Notes under the pieces: model-generated
Databases searched by the model: none
Told to the model about the DNA's origin: nothing
Seen by the model: only the letters and a program-made list of their open reading frames with translations
Made by a program: the position numbers and the translations under genes
In this document: positions 36,071-43,986 of the stretch, in pieces
Position numbering within the stretch: the first letter of the stretch is position 1
Layout of the letters: the number at the start of each line of letters is the position of its first letter
NCBI RefSeq assembly: GCF_000220705.2
Contig: NZ_CP023202.1
Coordinates: 6,168,501 to 6,232,500, forward strand
From: Streptomyces xinghaiensis S187
GTDB lineage: Bacteria > Actinomycetota > Actinomycetes > Streptomycetales > Streptomycetaceae
Direction of reading: 5' to 3'
Length of the DNA: 64,000 nt

Positions 36071-37570
36071 ATGAACAGTCACCGGACCACGCACGTCCCC
36101 GGCCGCCGCACCCGAGCCCTGCGCGCAGCCCTCATCGCCCTGCCCGGCCTGTGGGTGCTGTCCGTCGCGGGATGGGAACTGCTGCGCCCGGCCGGACCGG
36201 ACCTGACGCCACTGCTCGCGGCGGCGCCCGCCCTCGCCTGCGCGGGGAGCGGACGCCGGTGCTGCGTCCTCGTCAGCGGGGGCGGTGCGCTCCTCGTCCT
36301 CGCCCTTCTCGGCTTCCTGGACGGCGGACGGGCGACGGGCCTTCACCTCGGCGTCTCCTGTGCCGTCGTCACGGCGCTCGTGGCCGCCTGCCTCTCGACG
36401 GGCCGCGGCCGGCGGCTGCTGCGGGAGCTGGAACGCACCCGCGCGGTCGCCGTCGCCGCCCAGCAGGTGCTGCTCCGCCCGCTGCCCGCCGCAGTCGGGG
36501 GGTTCACCACCGCGGTGCGGCATCTCTCCGCGACCCGCGGCGCCTCCGTCGGCGGTGATCTGTACGAGGCGCTGGTGACCCCGTACGGGGTGCGGATCGT
36601 CGTGGGGGACGTCCGCGGGCACGGCCTGGCGGCGATCGGCACCGTCGCCGCCGTCCTCGGCTGCTTCCGCGAGGCCGCGCACGCCGAACCGGATCTGGCC
36701 GGAGTGCTGCGCCGGCTGGACCGTGCGCTCGGCCGGCATCTGCACGAGGGACCGGGGGAGGGGGACCGGGACCCGTACGGGCCGGACGGGTCCGCCGAGG
36801 AGTTCGTCACCGTCCTGCTGCTGGAGCTGCGCCCGGACGAGGAGCTGTCGGTGCTCAACTGCGGCCACCCCTGGCCGTACCGGCTGCGGACGGACGGGTG
36901 CGGCGGCAGGCACGGCGGGGTGGGGGCGGTGGACGGGGAGGGGCTCCCGGGCGCGGCGGGCGCACCGGCCGGGCCCGGGGCGCGCACGGGCCGCGGCTGC
37001 CGTGACGGCGGCACCGAACAGCCGGGGAAGCGCCGTGAACCAGGGGAAATGCGCAGTAACAAGCCCTTGGGCTCTCTCGCTCCGGAGAAATCCCCCAACC
37101 CGGCACCCACGGGGAAAGCCGACGACGCGGCACCCGCGGAGGAGTGCGAAGAGGGCGCCGTGCCCCCGCCGGGCGGGTCTCCCGTCCAGCCGCTGAGCGA
37201 CGCCGGCCCCCTGCCGCCGCTCGGCGCGTTCCCCCTGCCCGACCGGCTGCCGGCGGAACGGCTGCCCCCGCTCCGCCCGGGAGAGCTGCTCCTGCTGCAC
37301 ACCGACGGGGCGGAGGAGGCCCGCGACGCCGCCCGGCGCTTCTTCCCGCTGGCGCGCACCCTGGAAACCGCCGTGTCCTCCGGTGCGGTCCGCACACCGG
37401 AGGAGCTGGTCGACCGGGTGGAGGCGGCGCTGCTGCGGCACACCGGCGGCCGGCTGGCGGACGATGTGGCGCTGCTCGCGATACGTCGCGGCGCGGCCCG
37501 CGTTCCGTCCGGCCGGACCGCGCCGGAGAGCACCGGCGGAGCCGTCGCCCCGCCGGCCGCGGCGGGCTGA
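36071..37570 (+). CDS. Membrane PP2C-type (SpoIIE/RsbU) serine phosphatase with a large insert
   Basis: 499 codons from ATG 36071, preceded by GAGGGGA. The N-terminal 115 residues hold about three hydrophobic segments, followed by a coiled linker and the SpoIIE catalytic domain. Metal-binding residues are present: VGGDLYEA, VVGDVRGHG, LLLHTDGAEEARD and LADDVALLAI. Such enzymes dephosphorylate anti-anti-sigma factors and so release sigma-B-type factors, or act on other phosphoserine proteins. Between GHPWPYRL and the HTDG motif there are about 125 residues instead of roughly 40. The insert is Pro/Gly/Glu-rich and less GC-rich (SNKPLGSLAPEKSPNPAP). It may be a flexible regulatory loop. No anti-sigma partner is encoded nearby. 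Confidence 0.88.
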   Translation: MNSHRTTHVPGRRTRALRAALIALPGLWVLSVAGWELLRPAGPDLTPLLAAAPALACAGSGRRCCVLVSGGGALLVLALLGFLDGGRATGLHLGVSCAVVTALVAACLSTGRGRRLLRELERTRAVAVAAQQVLLRPLPAAVGGFTTAVRHLSATRGASVGGDLYEALVTPYGVRIVVGDVRGHGLAAIGTVAAVLGCFREAAHAEPDLAGVLRRLDRALGRHLHEGPGEGDRDPYGPDGSAEEFVTVLLLELRPDEELSVLNCGHPWPYRLRTDGCGGRHGGVGAVDGEGLPGAAGAPAGPGARTGRGCRDGGTEQPGKRREPGEMRSNKPLGSLAPEKSPNPAPTGKADDAAPAEECEEGAVPPPGGSPVQPLSDAGPLPPLGAFPLPDRLPAERLPPLRPGELLLLHTDGAEEARDAARRFFPLARTLETAVSSGAVRTPEELVDRVEAALLRHTGGRLADDVALLAIRRGAARVPSGRTAPESTGGAVAPPAAAG

Positions 37571-37820
37571 CCGGCGCCGGGCACCGGCGGCCGCGATCCC
37601 CGGCCGGGGCCGTCGAGCCGTCGGCCCGTCACCTCCGTCGGCCACTCCGCACCTCCGGCCGCCGCTCCGCGACGCCGTCCGGGCTCACCGGAACCAGGGC
37701 TCACCGCCGTATCACGGCAACCGGGCCGGCGGCCCCCGCGCGGACCGGTGGTGGCCGGTTCCCACCCCGCTCCGTCGCCACTCCATTACGCTAATGACCC
37801 CGAGCGCAACGGGAGGGCAC

Positions 37821-39161
37821 GTGGAGCCCAACACCCTGCTCGACGCCGTCCTCGACGAGGCGGGCATCTCGCACGCCGGGCTGGCCGCGCACGTCAACGA
37901 GGCCGGGCGGGCCCGGGGCCTGACCCTGCGCTACGAACACACCGCCGTCGCCCGCTGGCTGAAGGGCCAGCGCCCGCGGGGCCAGGTCCCGGACATCATC
38001 TGCGAGGTGCTCGGCGAGCGGGTGCGGCGTGCGCTCACCCTCGACGACATCGGGCTCGGGCCGCCCGGTTCGGGCCACGCGCCGCACGGCACGCCGCTCG
38101 CCGGATTCGTCGACCGGGCCACGGCCCTGTGGCGGTCCGACGAGCAGCAGCGCCCCCATGTGGTCGGCGCCCCCGCGGTCACCGGGACCCCGGCCGTGAT
38201 GCCCGTCTGGGAGTGGGAGAACCCGCCCGAGGACGCGGACGTCTCGCGCCGCGGGCAGGTGCGCGTCGGCCTCCCGGATATCGAGATGCTGCGCACGGCC
38301 CGTGCCCACTACGAGCAGATGTACCGGAAGACGGGCGGGGTGGCGACGCGGTCGCGGATCGTGGGCTTCCTCAACGCCGAGACGGCGCCGCTGCTGCGCG
38401 GCAGTTACACCGATGCCACCGGGCGGCTGCTGCACCGTGCGGTCGGCGGGCTGGTGGCCGTCGCGGGCATCTGCGCGTACGACTCGGACGCGTACGGGCT
38501 GGCGCAGCGCTACTTCCACCAGGCGCTGCGGCTGGCCAAGGCCAGCGGTGACCGGGGGCTGGGCGCCTACACAATCGCGCTGCTGGTCAACCAGTCGCTG
38601 CACATGGGGGAGTTCCGGCAGGCGGTGGCGTTCGCCGAGACGGCGCTGCGCGCGGCCGGGCCGCACATCACCCCGGCGCTCTCCGCCGATCTGTACGCGA
38701 TGCAGGCGAAGGCGTACGCGAAGCTGGGGGACGGGCGGTCGGCGCTGGCCTGTATCGGGCGGGCGGAGCGGGAGGCGGAGAGCATCCGGCGCGGTCAGGA
38801 ACCGGCCGAGACCGGCTATGTGCAGCCGGGGCTGGTGAATGTGCAGGTGGCGGAGGCGCTGCTGAGTCTGGGGGATCTGGGGGCGGCGCACGAGCACGCT
38901 ATGGCGGCGGTGGACAGCCCGGCGCACGACCGGGGGCGGGTGCACCGGCTGGCGCTGTTCACCCAGATCGAGCTCTGCCGGGGCGACGCCGATCAGGCCG
39001 TGGCCACGGCGGTGGAGATGACCGAGCGGGTGCGGGGCATGGAGTCGCGGCGGCTCCGGGACCGGCTCCGCGCCGTACGGGAAGACCTCGTGGCGAGCAG
39101 GTGTGCCGCGAGCGCCGAGGCCGCCGAACTCATCGACCGGACTCTGCGCGTACCGCTCTGA
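37821..39161 (+). CDS. TPR-containing HTH regulator (NsdA-like architecture)
   Basis: 446 codons from GTG 37821, set by GGGAGGG. The N-terminus (TLLDAVLDEAGISHAGLAAHVNEAGRARGLTLRYEHTAVARWLKGQRP) is a degenerate XRE-like helix-turn-helix. After a linker, residues about 160-440 are tandem helical TPR-like repeats (YGLAQRYFHQALRLAKASGDRGLGAYTIALLVNQSL, ADLYAMQAKAYAKLGDGRSALACIGRAER, LVNVQVAEALLSLGDLGAAHEHAMAAVD). This plan is shared by Streptomyces developmental regulators such as NsdA/NsdB, which restrain sporulation and antibiotic production. That comparison is by architecture only. TACGCT (37787-37792) is a candidate -10. Confidence 0.82.
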   Translation: MEPNTLLDAVLDEAGISHAGLAAHVNEAGRARGLTLRYEHTAVARWLKGQRPRGQVPDIICEVLGERVRRALTLDDIGLGPPGSGHAPHGTPLAGFVDRATALWRSDEQQRPHVVGAPAVTGTPAVMPVWEWENPPEDADVSRRGQVRVGLPDIEMLRTARAHYEQMYRKTGGVATRSRIVGFLNAETAPLLRGSYTDATGRLLHRAVGGLVAVAGICAYDSDAYGLAQRYFHQALRLAKASGDRGLGAYTIALLVNQSLHMGEFRQAVAFAETALRAAGPHITPALSADLYAMQAKAYAKLGDGRSALACIGRAEREAESIRRGQEPAETGYVQPGLVNVQVAEALLSLGDLGAAHEHAMAAVDSPAHDRGRVHRLALFTQIELCRGDADQAVATAVEMTERVRGMESRRLRDRLRAVREDLVASRCAASAEAAELIDRTLRVPL

Positions 39162-39219
39162 GGGCCCCGGACGACGGGCCCGCTGTGTCGGCTGGACGGG
39201 GGCGGAAGGTGGCGGATTC

Positions 39220-39759
39220 GTGCGATGGAAGAACACCGGCGAACGCACCGTGTACGAGAATCGCTGGTTCCGGGTGAACCTCGCCGATGTCGAACTCCCC
39301 GACGGGCGCCGTCTCGACCACTATCTGATCCGGCTCCGCCCGGTGGCGGCCGCCACGGTCGTCAATGAGGCGAACGAGGTGCTGCTGCTGTGGCGGCACC
39401 GGTTCATCACCGGGACGTACGGCTGGGAGCTGGCGGCCGGGGTGGTCGAGGAGAGCGAGGACTGCGCGTTCGCGGCGGCGCGGGAGATGGAGGAGGAGAC
39501 CGGCTGGCGGCCCGGCCGGCTCCGGCATCTGCTGTCGGTGGAGCCGTCCAACGGGCTGACGGACGCGCGGCACCACATCTACTGGACGGACGAGGCCGAG
39601 TACATCGGGCAGCCGGCGGACGCCTACGAGTCCGACCGGAGGGAGTGGGTGCCGCTGAAGCTGGTGCCCGACATGGTGGCGCGGGGTGAGGTGCCGGCGG
39701 CGAACATGGCGGCGGCGCTGCTGATGCTCCATCACCTCCGGTGCGGGGGGCGGCCGTAG
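39220..39759 (+). CDS. Nudix hydrolase, ADP-ribose pyrophosphatase-like
   Basis: 179 codons from GTG 39220 (GGAAGG upstream). The Nudix box is complete: GVVEESEDCAFAAAREMEEETGW, with the REMEEETG metal-binding core. The surrounding features (VYENRWFRVNLADVELPDGRRLDHYLIR at the start, WELAAGVVEESE before the box, and YIGQPADAYESDRREWVPL after it) resemble ADP-ribose/NDP-sugar pyrophosphatases. It should hydrolyse a nucleoside diphosphate linked to another moiety; the substrate is unknown. It lies 58 bases after the TPR regulator gene and may be co-transcribed with it. Confidence 0.88.
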   Translation: MRWKNTGERTVYENRWFRVNLADVELPDGRRLDHYLIRLRPVAAATVVNEANEVLLLWRHRFITGTYGWELAAGVVEESEDCAFAAAREMEEETGWRPGRLRHLLSVEPSNGLTDARHHIYWTDEAEYIGQPADAYESDRREWVPLKLVPDMVARGEVPAANMAAALLMLHHLRCGGRP

Positions 39760-40080
39760 GCTCCGGGATCCCGTTGTGCCGGAGGGGGCGGGCGGGAACG
39801 GTGATGCGGGCGGCGCACACCCCGTGTGAAGTGCGCACCCTCATCGCGCCCGCGCACACGCTCCCCCCGGGGCCGTGCGCCGTGATGGAGTCGGAGGTGG
39901 TCCGGAGCCACCCCGGTTACCGGGACGCGGGGCTTCCCCCCTGTTTCCGCGTCCCGCCGCCGCCCCGCTCGTCCGTCCTGGCGAACGGGGCGGCGGGCCG
40001 TCGGGGGCCGGGCGAGCGCGTGCGCGGGGCGTGCGGCCGGCCGTCGCTCTCCGTACCGGTGCCGCCCGGTCCGTCTCCGT
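39760..40080. other. Convergent intergenic region, no gene supported
   Basis: 321 bases between the Nudix and the 3-hydroxyacyl-CoA dehydrogenase stops. A TAGGCT hexamer (39757-39762) is followed by frames with no homology and poor starts. I see no clear terminator. Confidence 0.45.
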
Positions 40081-40941
40081 TCACGTGTACGGGTAGAACC
40101 CCGAGCCCGTCTTGCGGCCCAGGCGGCCGGCGTCGACCATGCGCTGGAGCAGCGGGGGAGCGGCGTACAGGGGCTCCTTGTATTCCTCGTACATCGAGTA
40201 CGCGACCGAGGCGACGGTGTCCAGGCCGATGAGGTCGGCCAGTTTCAGCGGGCCCATCGGGTGGGCGCAGCCCATTTCCATGCCGTTGTCGATGTCCTCG
40301 CGGCTGGCGATGCCCGATTCGAACATCCGGATCGCGGAGAGCAGATACGGGATCAGCAGGGCGTTGACGACGAAGCCGGAGCGGTCCTGGGCGCGGATGG
40401 CGTGCTTGCCGAGGACGGCGGTCACGGCCTCCTCGGCGCGTTTGATCGTCTCGTCGCTGGTGGTCAGCGCGGGGATCAGCTCGACGAGGCGCTGCACCGG
40501 GGCGGGGTTGAAGAAGTGGACGCCGATGACCTGCTCGGGGCGGGAGGTGGCGACGGCCAGCCGGACCAGGGGGATGGAGGAGGTGTTGGAGGCGAGTATC
40601 GCGTCCGGCCGGGTCACGACCTGGTCGAGCACCTGGAAGATCTCGGTTTTGACCTGCTCGTTCTCCACGACGGCCTCGACGACGAGGTCGCGGTCGGCGA
40701 ACTCGCCGAGGTCGGTGGTGAAGCTCAGCCGGTCCAGGGTGGCGTCCCGCTCCTCCTTGGTGATCTTGCCGCGGCCGACGGCCCGGTCCAGGGAGGAGGT
40801 GAGCCGGGTGCGGCCCAGTTCCAGGGCCTCGCCGGTGGTCTCGGCGACCATGACGCCGAGGCCGGCGCGGGCGCAGACCTCCGCGATCCCGGCGCCCATC
40901 TGTCCGCAGCCCACCACTCCGACGCGTTCGATTTCGGTCAC
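40081..40941 (-). CDS. 3-hydroxybutyryl-CoA dehydrogenase
   Basis: 286 codons from GTG 40941 (GAAAGG upstream). A Rossmann domain begins IERVGVVGCGQMGAGIAEVCARAG (GxGxxG), with the family's SNTSSIPL, HFFNPAPVQRLVELIP (catalytic His) and RSGFVVNALLIPYLLSAIRMFESG. The C-terminal helical domain has GCAHPMGPLKLADLIGLD and ends GRKTGSGFYPYT. It converts 3-hydroxyacyl-CoA to acetoacetyl-CoA with NAD(P). In Streptomyces this enzyme serves butyryl/crotonyl-CoA metabolism and the ethylmalonyl-CoA pathway. It stands alone; TAACGT on the minus strand (41015-41010) is a candidate -10. Confidence 0.93.
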   Translation of the reverse strand: MTEIERVGVVGCGQMGAGIAEVCARAGLGVMVAETTGEALELGRTRLTSSLDRAVGRGKITKEERDATLDRLSFTTDLGEFADRDLVVEAVVENEQVKTEIFQVLDQVVTRPDAILASNTSSIPLVRLAVATSRPEQVIGVHFFNPAPVQRLVELIPALTTSDETIKRAEEAVTAVLGKHAIRAQDRSGFVVNALLIPYLLSAIRMFESGIASREDIDNGMEMGCAHPMGPLKLADLIGLDTVASVAYSMYEEYKEPLYAAPPLLQRMVDAGRLGRKTGSGFYPYT

Positions 40942-41109
40942 ATCGTGCCTTTCGCTGATCTTCCTCGGACGGGCGGCCTCCGGGGTCTCCGGTGGCGGGC
41001 CCGGCTCAGACGTTACCCGCCGCTCCGGTGTGGCGCGGTCGCCGGGGCGGAATGCTGGCCACGGGCGCCGTGCTGACACGGGGGCGAGCCGGAGAGAGGG
41101 CGTGGAGCG

Positions 41110-42378
41110 ATGCGGAGCGGGGATCGGATGAGCCGGCGGCGGTTCGCCGCCGTGGCCGCGGGCAGCCTGCCCTTGCTGGTGTCGGGCGACGCCCTGGGCA
41201 CGGAGGCCCGGTGGCGCGCGGAGGGCGCCGGGGGAAGCGGGGGCCGGGTGGTGCCGGAGACGCGGGGGATGTGGGTGGCGTCGGTGGCGAACCGGGACTG
41301 GCCGTCCCGTCCGGGCCTGCCCGCGGCCGATCAGCGGGCCGAGCTGGCGGCGGTGCTGGACCTGGCCGTGCGGCGGCGGCTCAACACCGTCGTCCTGCAG
41401 GTCCGGCCGACCGCCGACGCGCTGTGGCCGTCCCGGTACGAGCCGTGGTCCGAGTACCTCACCGGTGTCCAGGGCCGGGACCCGGGCTGGGATCCGCTGG
41501 GCTTCGCGGTCCGCGAGGCGCACCGCCGGGGGCTGGCGCTGCACGCCTGGTTCAACCCGTACCGGATCGCCAACCACGCCGATCCGGGGCGGCTGGCGGA
41601 GCGCCATCCCGCCCGCCGGAACCCGGGGTGGGTGGTGCGGTACGGCGGCAAGCTCTACTACAACCCGGGGCTGCCGGAGGTGCGGCGCTTCGTGCAGGAC
41701 GCGATGCTCGACGCGGTGCGCCGCTACCCGGTCGACGCCGTGCACTGGGACGACTACTTCTACCCGTATCCGGTGGCGGGGGAGCGCTTCGACGACGACG
41801 CGGCCTACGCGGCGCACGGTGGCGGCTTCCCCGACCGGGCGGCCTGGCGGCGGGACAACACCGACCGGCTGGTGCGGGAGACGGCGGCCCGGATCCGGCG
41901 GCTCAGGCCGGGGACGCGGTTCGGCATCAGCCCGTTCGGGGTCTGGCGCAACCGGTCCTCGGACCCGGCCGGTTCCGACACCAACGCGGGGGTGCAGACC
42001 TACGACGACCTGTACGCCGACACCCGCGCGTGGGTCCGAAGGCGCTGGATCGACCATGTCGTCCCGCAGGTGTACTGGCACCTGGGCTTCGACGCGGCAG
42101 ACTACGCCACGCTGGTGCGGTGGTGGGCCGGAACGGTCCGGGGGACGGGGGTCGGGCTGCACATCGGCGAGGCGCTCTACAAAGCCGGGGACCCGGCGCA
42201 GCCGGCGGCCTGGCAGGATCCGGCGGAGCTCTCCCGGCATCTGGCCTTCGCCCGGGACGTCCCGGAGGTGCGGGGGCATGTGTTCTTCTCGGCGCGGGAG
42301 GTGGGGGCCGACCGCATCGGCGCGATGAACCGGGTCGTCGACGACCATTATCCGGCGGCGGAGCCGCTGTGGCGCTGA
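41110..42378 (+). CDS. Tat-exported glycoside hydrolase, GH10-like (GHL10/DUF187) family
   Basis: 422 codons. The N-terminus MSRRRFAAVAAGSLPLLVSG (from the sixth codon) is a twin-arginine signal, so the folded protein should leave through the TatAC system encoded at 6.4-7.8 kb. The mature domain begins ETRGMWVASVANRDWPS, with the GHL10 marks TVVLQVRPTADALWPS, HAWFNPYRIA, PGLPEVRRFVQDAMLD, VDAVHWDDYFYPYP, FGISPFGVWRN and VPQVYWHLGF. The family is a TIM barrel related to GH10 and thought to act on peptidoglycan-linked or other glycans; activity is not established. ATG 41110 has GGAG close by, and ATG 41128 is an alternative start. Confidence 0.9.
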   Translation: MRSGDRMSRRRFAAVAAGSLPLLVSGDALGTEARWRAEGAGGSGGRVVPETRGMWVASVANRDWPSRPGLPAADQRAELAAVLDLAVRRRLNTVVLQVRPTADALWPSRYEPWSEYLTGVQGRDPGWDPLGFAVREAHRRGLALHAWFNPYRIANHADPGRLAERHPARRNPGWVVRYGGKLYYNPGLPEVRRFVQDAMLDAVRRYPVDAVHWDDYFYPYPVAGERFDDDAAYAAHGGGFPDRAAWRRDNTDRLVRETAARIRRLRPGTRFGISPFGVWRNRSSDPAGSDTNAGVQTYDDLYADTRAWVRRRWIDHVVPQVYWHLGFDAADYATLVRWWAGTVRGTGVGLHIGEALYKAGDPAQPAAWQDPAELSRHLAFARDVPEVRGHVFFSAREVGADRIGAMNRVVDDHYPAAEPLWR

Positions 42379-42469
42379 GCCGCGCGCCCAGCCGTCCACT
42401 CGTCCATCGCGTCCGCCCGCCCGGGCGTCCGTCCTCCGTTCCGTCTGCGTCCCGGCGCCGCGCACGGCC

Positions 42470-42517
42470 GCGCCCCGGTACGCGGGCCGGCGGTGAGCCG
42501 TCCGCGTACCGGGGCGC
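42470..42517. terminator. Bidirectional terminator between GH10-like and DUF1918 genes
   Basis: Perfect 16-bp arms (42470-42485 and 42502-42517) with a 16-nt loop, located between two converging genes. No T-tract on either side. Confidence 0.7.
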
Positions 42518-42562
42518 CGGCGCTGTCACGCCCGGGCCGCGCCGGAGCGGCGCGGTTGCCGT

Positions 42563-42766
42563 CTAGGCCGGTTCGGTGCCGCGCCGTTCGTGCTGTACGA
42601 CGCTGTCCGGGCCGGGCGACATCAGCGCCTCGCGCCCGTCGTCGAACCGCACGCGGTACGGAGGTTCGCCGTGTGTCCCCAGGACTTCCACGATCTGTGC
42701 GGTCCGGTCGTGCTGCCCGACGCTTCTGCCGTGCATCACCAGCGTGTCGCCCACTTTGGCTTCCAT
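42563..42766 (-). CDS. DUF1918 protein
   Basis: 67 codons from ATG 42766, set by GGGAGGA; the longer frame to 42859 is not needed. MEAKVGDTLVMHGRSVGQHDRTAQIVEVLG followed by PPYRVRFDDGREALMSPGPDS is the complete DUF1918 beta-barrel, a small SH3-like fold common in actinobacteria. Some copies are stress-induced, but the role is unknown. The gene stands alone between a bidirectional terminator and the transporter gene. Confidence 0.9.
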   Translation of the reverse strand: MEAKVGDTLVMHGRSVGQHDRTAQIVEVLGTHGEPPYRVRFDDGREALMSPGPDSVVQHERRGTEPA

Positions 42767-42883
42767 CTGCGGTCCTCCCTGTTCGCGAGGGCGATGGCAT
42801 CGCGATTTCCGCGGGTTCCCTCCGAGTCTAGGACCGGACGGGTCCGATGGCCCCTGCACGGTCCTGCGCCGGCCGGACGGGCC

Positions 42884-43975
42884 TCAACCGGAGCGGCCGG
42901 CCGCCCCGCGGCGGCCCACGGCGTGCGGTTTCCGCGCGGACGGGGCCGCGGGCGGGGCCGGGGGCGGCCCGTCCGCCCGCTGGGTGACGGCGATGCAGAC
43001 GAGGACGGCGGCCGCGGTGAGCGGCGCCGCGGGGTCGAGTTCCTCGCCGAGCAGCAGCACCGCCCAGACCAGCGTCAGCAGCGGCTGGGCGAGCTGGAAC
43101 TGGCCGGCCCGGGCGATGCCGATGACGCCCATGCCCCGGTACCAGACGACCAGTCCCAGGAACTGCGAGCCGACCCCCAGCCAGAGGAGTCCGGCCACGG
43201 CGTGTCCGGTGAGGACCGCCGGCTCCCGTGCCGACGCGACCGCCAGCCACGGCACCGTCAGCGGAAGGCAGGCGACCAGCGCCCAGGCCGTCACCTGCCA
43301 GCCGGGCATCACCCGGGCGAGCCGTCCGCCCTCCGTGTAGCCCGCGGCGCAGACCAGCAGCCCGGCGGCGAGGTAGGCGTCGCCCGTGCCGAGCGCGCCG
43401 CCGCCGCGGGTGAGGGCGAAGAGGCAGACGGCCGCCGCCCCGGCGAGGGCGGCGGCCCAGAACAGCCGGGAGTGCCGGCCGCGGGTGCGCACGGCCGCGA
43501 ACACCGCGGTGGTCAGCGGCAGCAGCCCGACGACCACGGCGGCGTGCGAGGCCGTCGAGGTGCGCAGGGCGAGTGTGGTGAACAGGGGGAAGCCGAGGAC
43601 GACACCGGCGGCGACGGTCAGCAGGCCGGGCCAGTGGCGGCGCTCCGGCGCCGGCACGCGCAAAGCCGCGAGGCAGCCGCCCGCGATCAGTCCGGCGAGC
43701 ACGCCGCGGGCGGCGGTGACCGTCCACGGGCCGAACCCCTCCAGGGCCCAGACGGTGCCCGGGAAGGTGAGGGAGAAGGCGGCGACACCGAGGACGGCGA
43801 GGGCGGTGCCGACGGCGGTGGAGTCGCGCACGGACCGGCCGGAGGCGCGGGTGGTGGTCCGGGCGGGGGAGTGTCCCGGCGCGGGTCCGGAGCCCGGTCC
43901 GGAGGGCGGGCCGGCGGGGCGGCCGTCCCGGAGCGCTATCCCCGGCGTCTCGGTAGCGCTATCGTTGTCTCTCAT
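42884..43975 (-). CDS. EamA/DMT-family transporter divergent from MocR regulator
   Basis: 363 codons. After a 45-residue polar N-terminus, ten hydrophobic helices in two EamA repeats: TAVGTALAVLGVAAFSLTFPGTVWAL, VTAARGVLAGLIAGGCLAAL, LGFPLFTTLALRTSTASHAAVVVGLLPL, then GDAYLAAGLLVCAAGYTEGGRL, GLLWLGVGSQFLGLVVWYRGMGVIGIARAGQFQLAQPLLTLVWAVLLLGEEL. DMT exporters of this kind remove amino acids or metabolites. The ATG lies in CATG shared with the ATG of the divergent MocR regulator, which probably controls it. There is no Shine-Dalgarno; TACGCT (43986-43981 on the minus strand) is five bases upstream, so the mRNA should be leaderless. Confidence 0.88.
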   Translation of the reverse strand: MRDNDSATETPGIALRDGRPAGPPSGPGSGPAPGHSPARTTTRASGRSVRDSTAVGTALAVLGVAAFSLTFPGTVWALEGFGPWTVTAARGVLAGLIAGGCLAALRVPAPERRHWPGLLTVAAGVVLGFPLFTTLALRTSTASHAAVVVGLLPLTTAVFAAVRTRGRHSRLFWAAALAGAAAVCLFALTRGGGALGTGDAYLAAGLLVCAAGYTEGGRLARVMPGWQVTAWALVACLPLTVPWLAVASAREPAVLTGHAVAGLLWLGVGSQFLGLVVWYRGMGVIGIARAGQFQLAQPLLTLVWAVLLLGEELDPAAPLTAAAVLVCIAVTQRADGPPPAPPAAPSARKPHAVGRRGAAGRSG

Positions 43976-43986
43976 GCATGAGCGTA
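43960..43986. promoter_or_regulatory. Overlapping divergent leaderless promoters around a 12-bp palindrome
   Basis: CTCATGCATGAG (43971-43982) is a perfect palindrome holding both start codons, ATG plus at 43974 and ATG minus at 43975. TATCGT (43960-43965) serves the plus gene and TACGCT (43986-43981) the minus gene; each -10 lies inside the other gene's first codons. A 9-bp direct repeat AGCGCTATC (43932-43940 and 43955-43963) is a possible MocR site. Confidence 0.55.

Noticed and set aside
39757..40080. Small gene behind the TAGGCT box downstream of the Nudix gene
   Set aside because: No start at the leaderless distance, no ribosome site in a plausible frame, no recognisable product.
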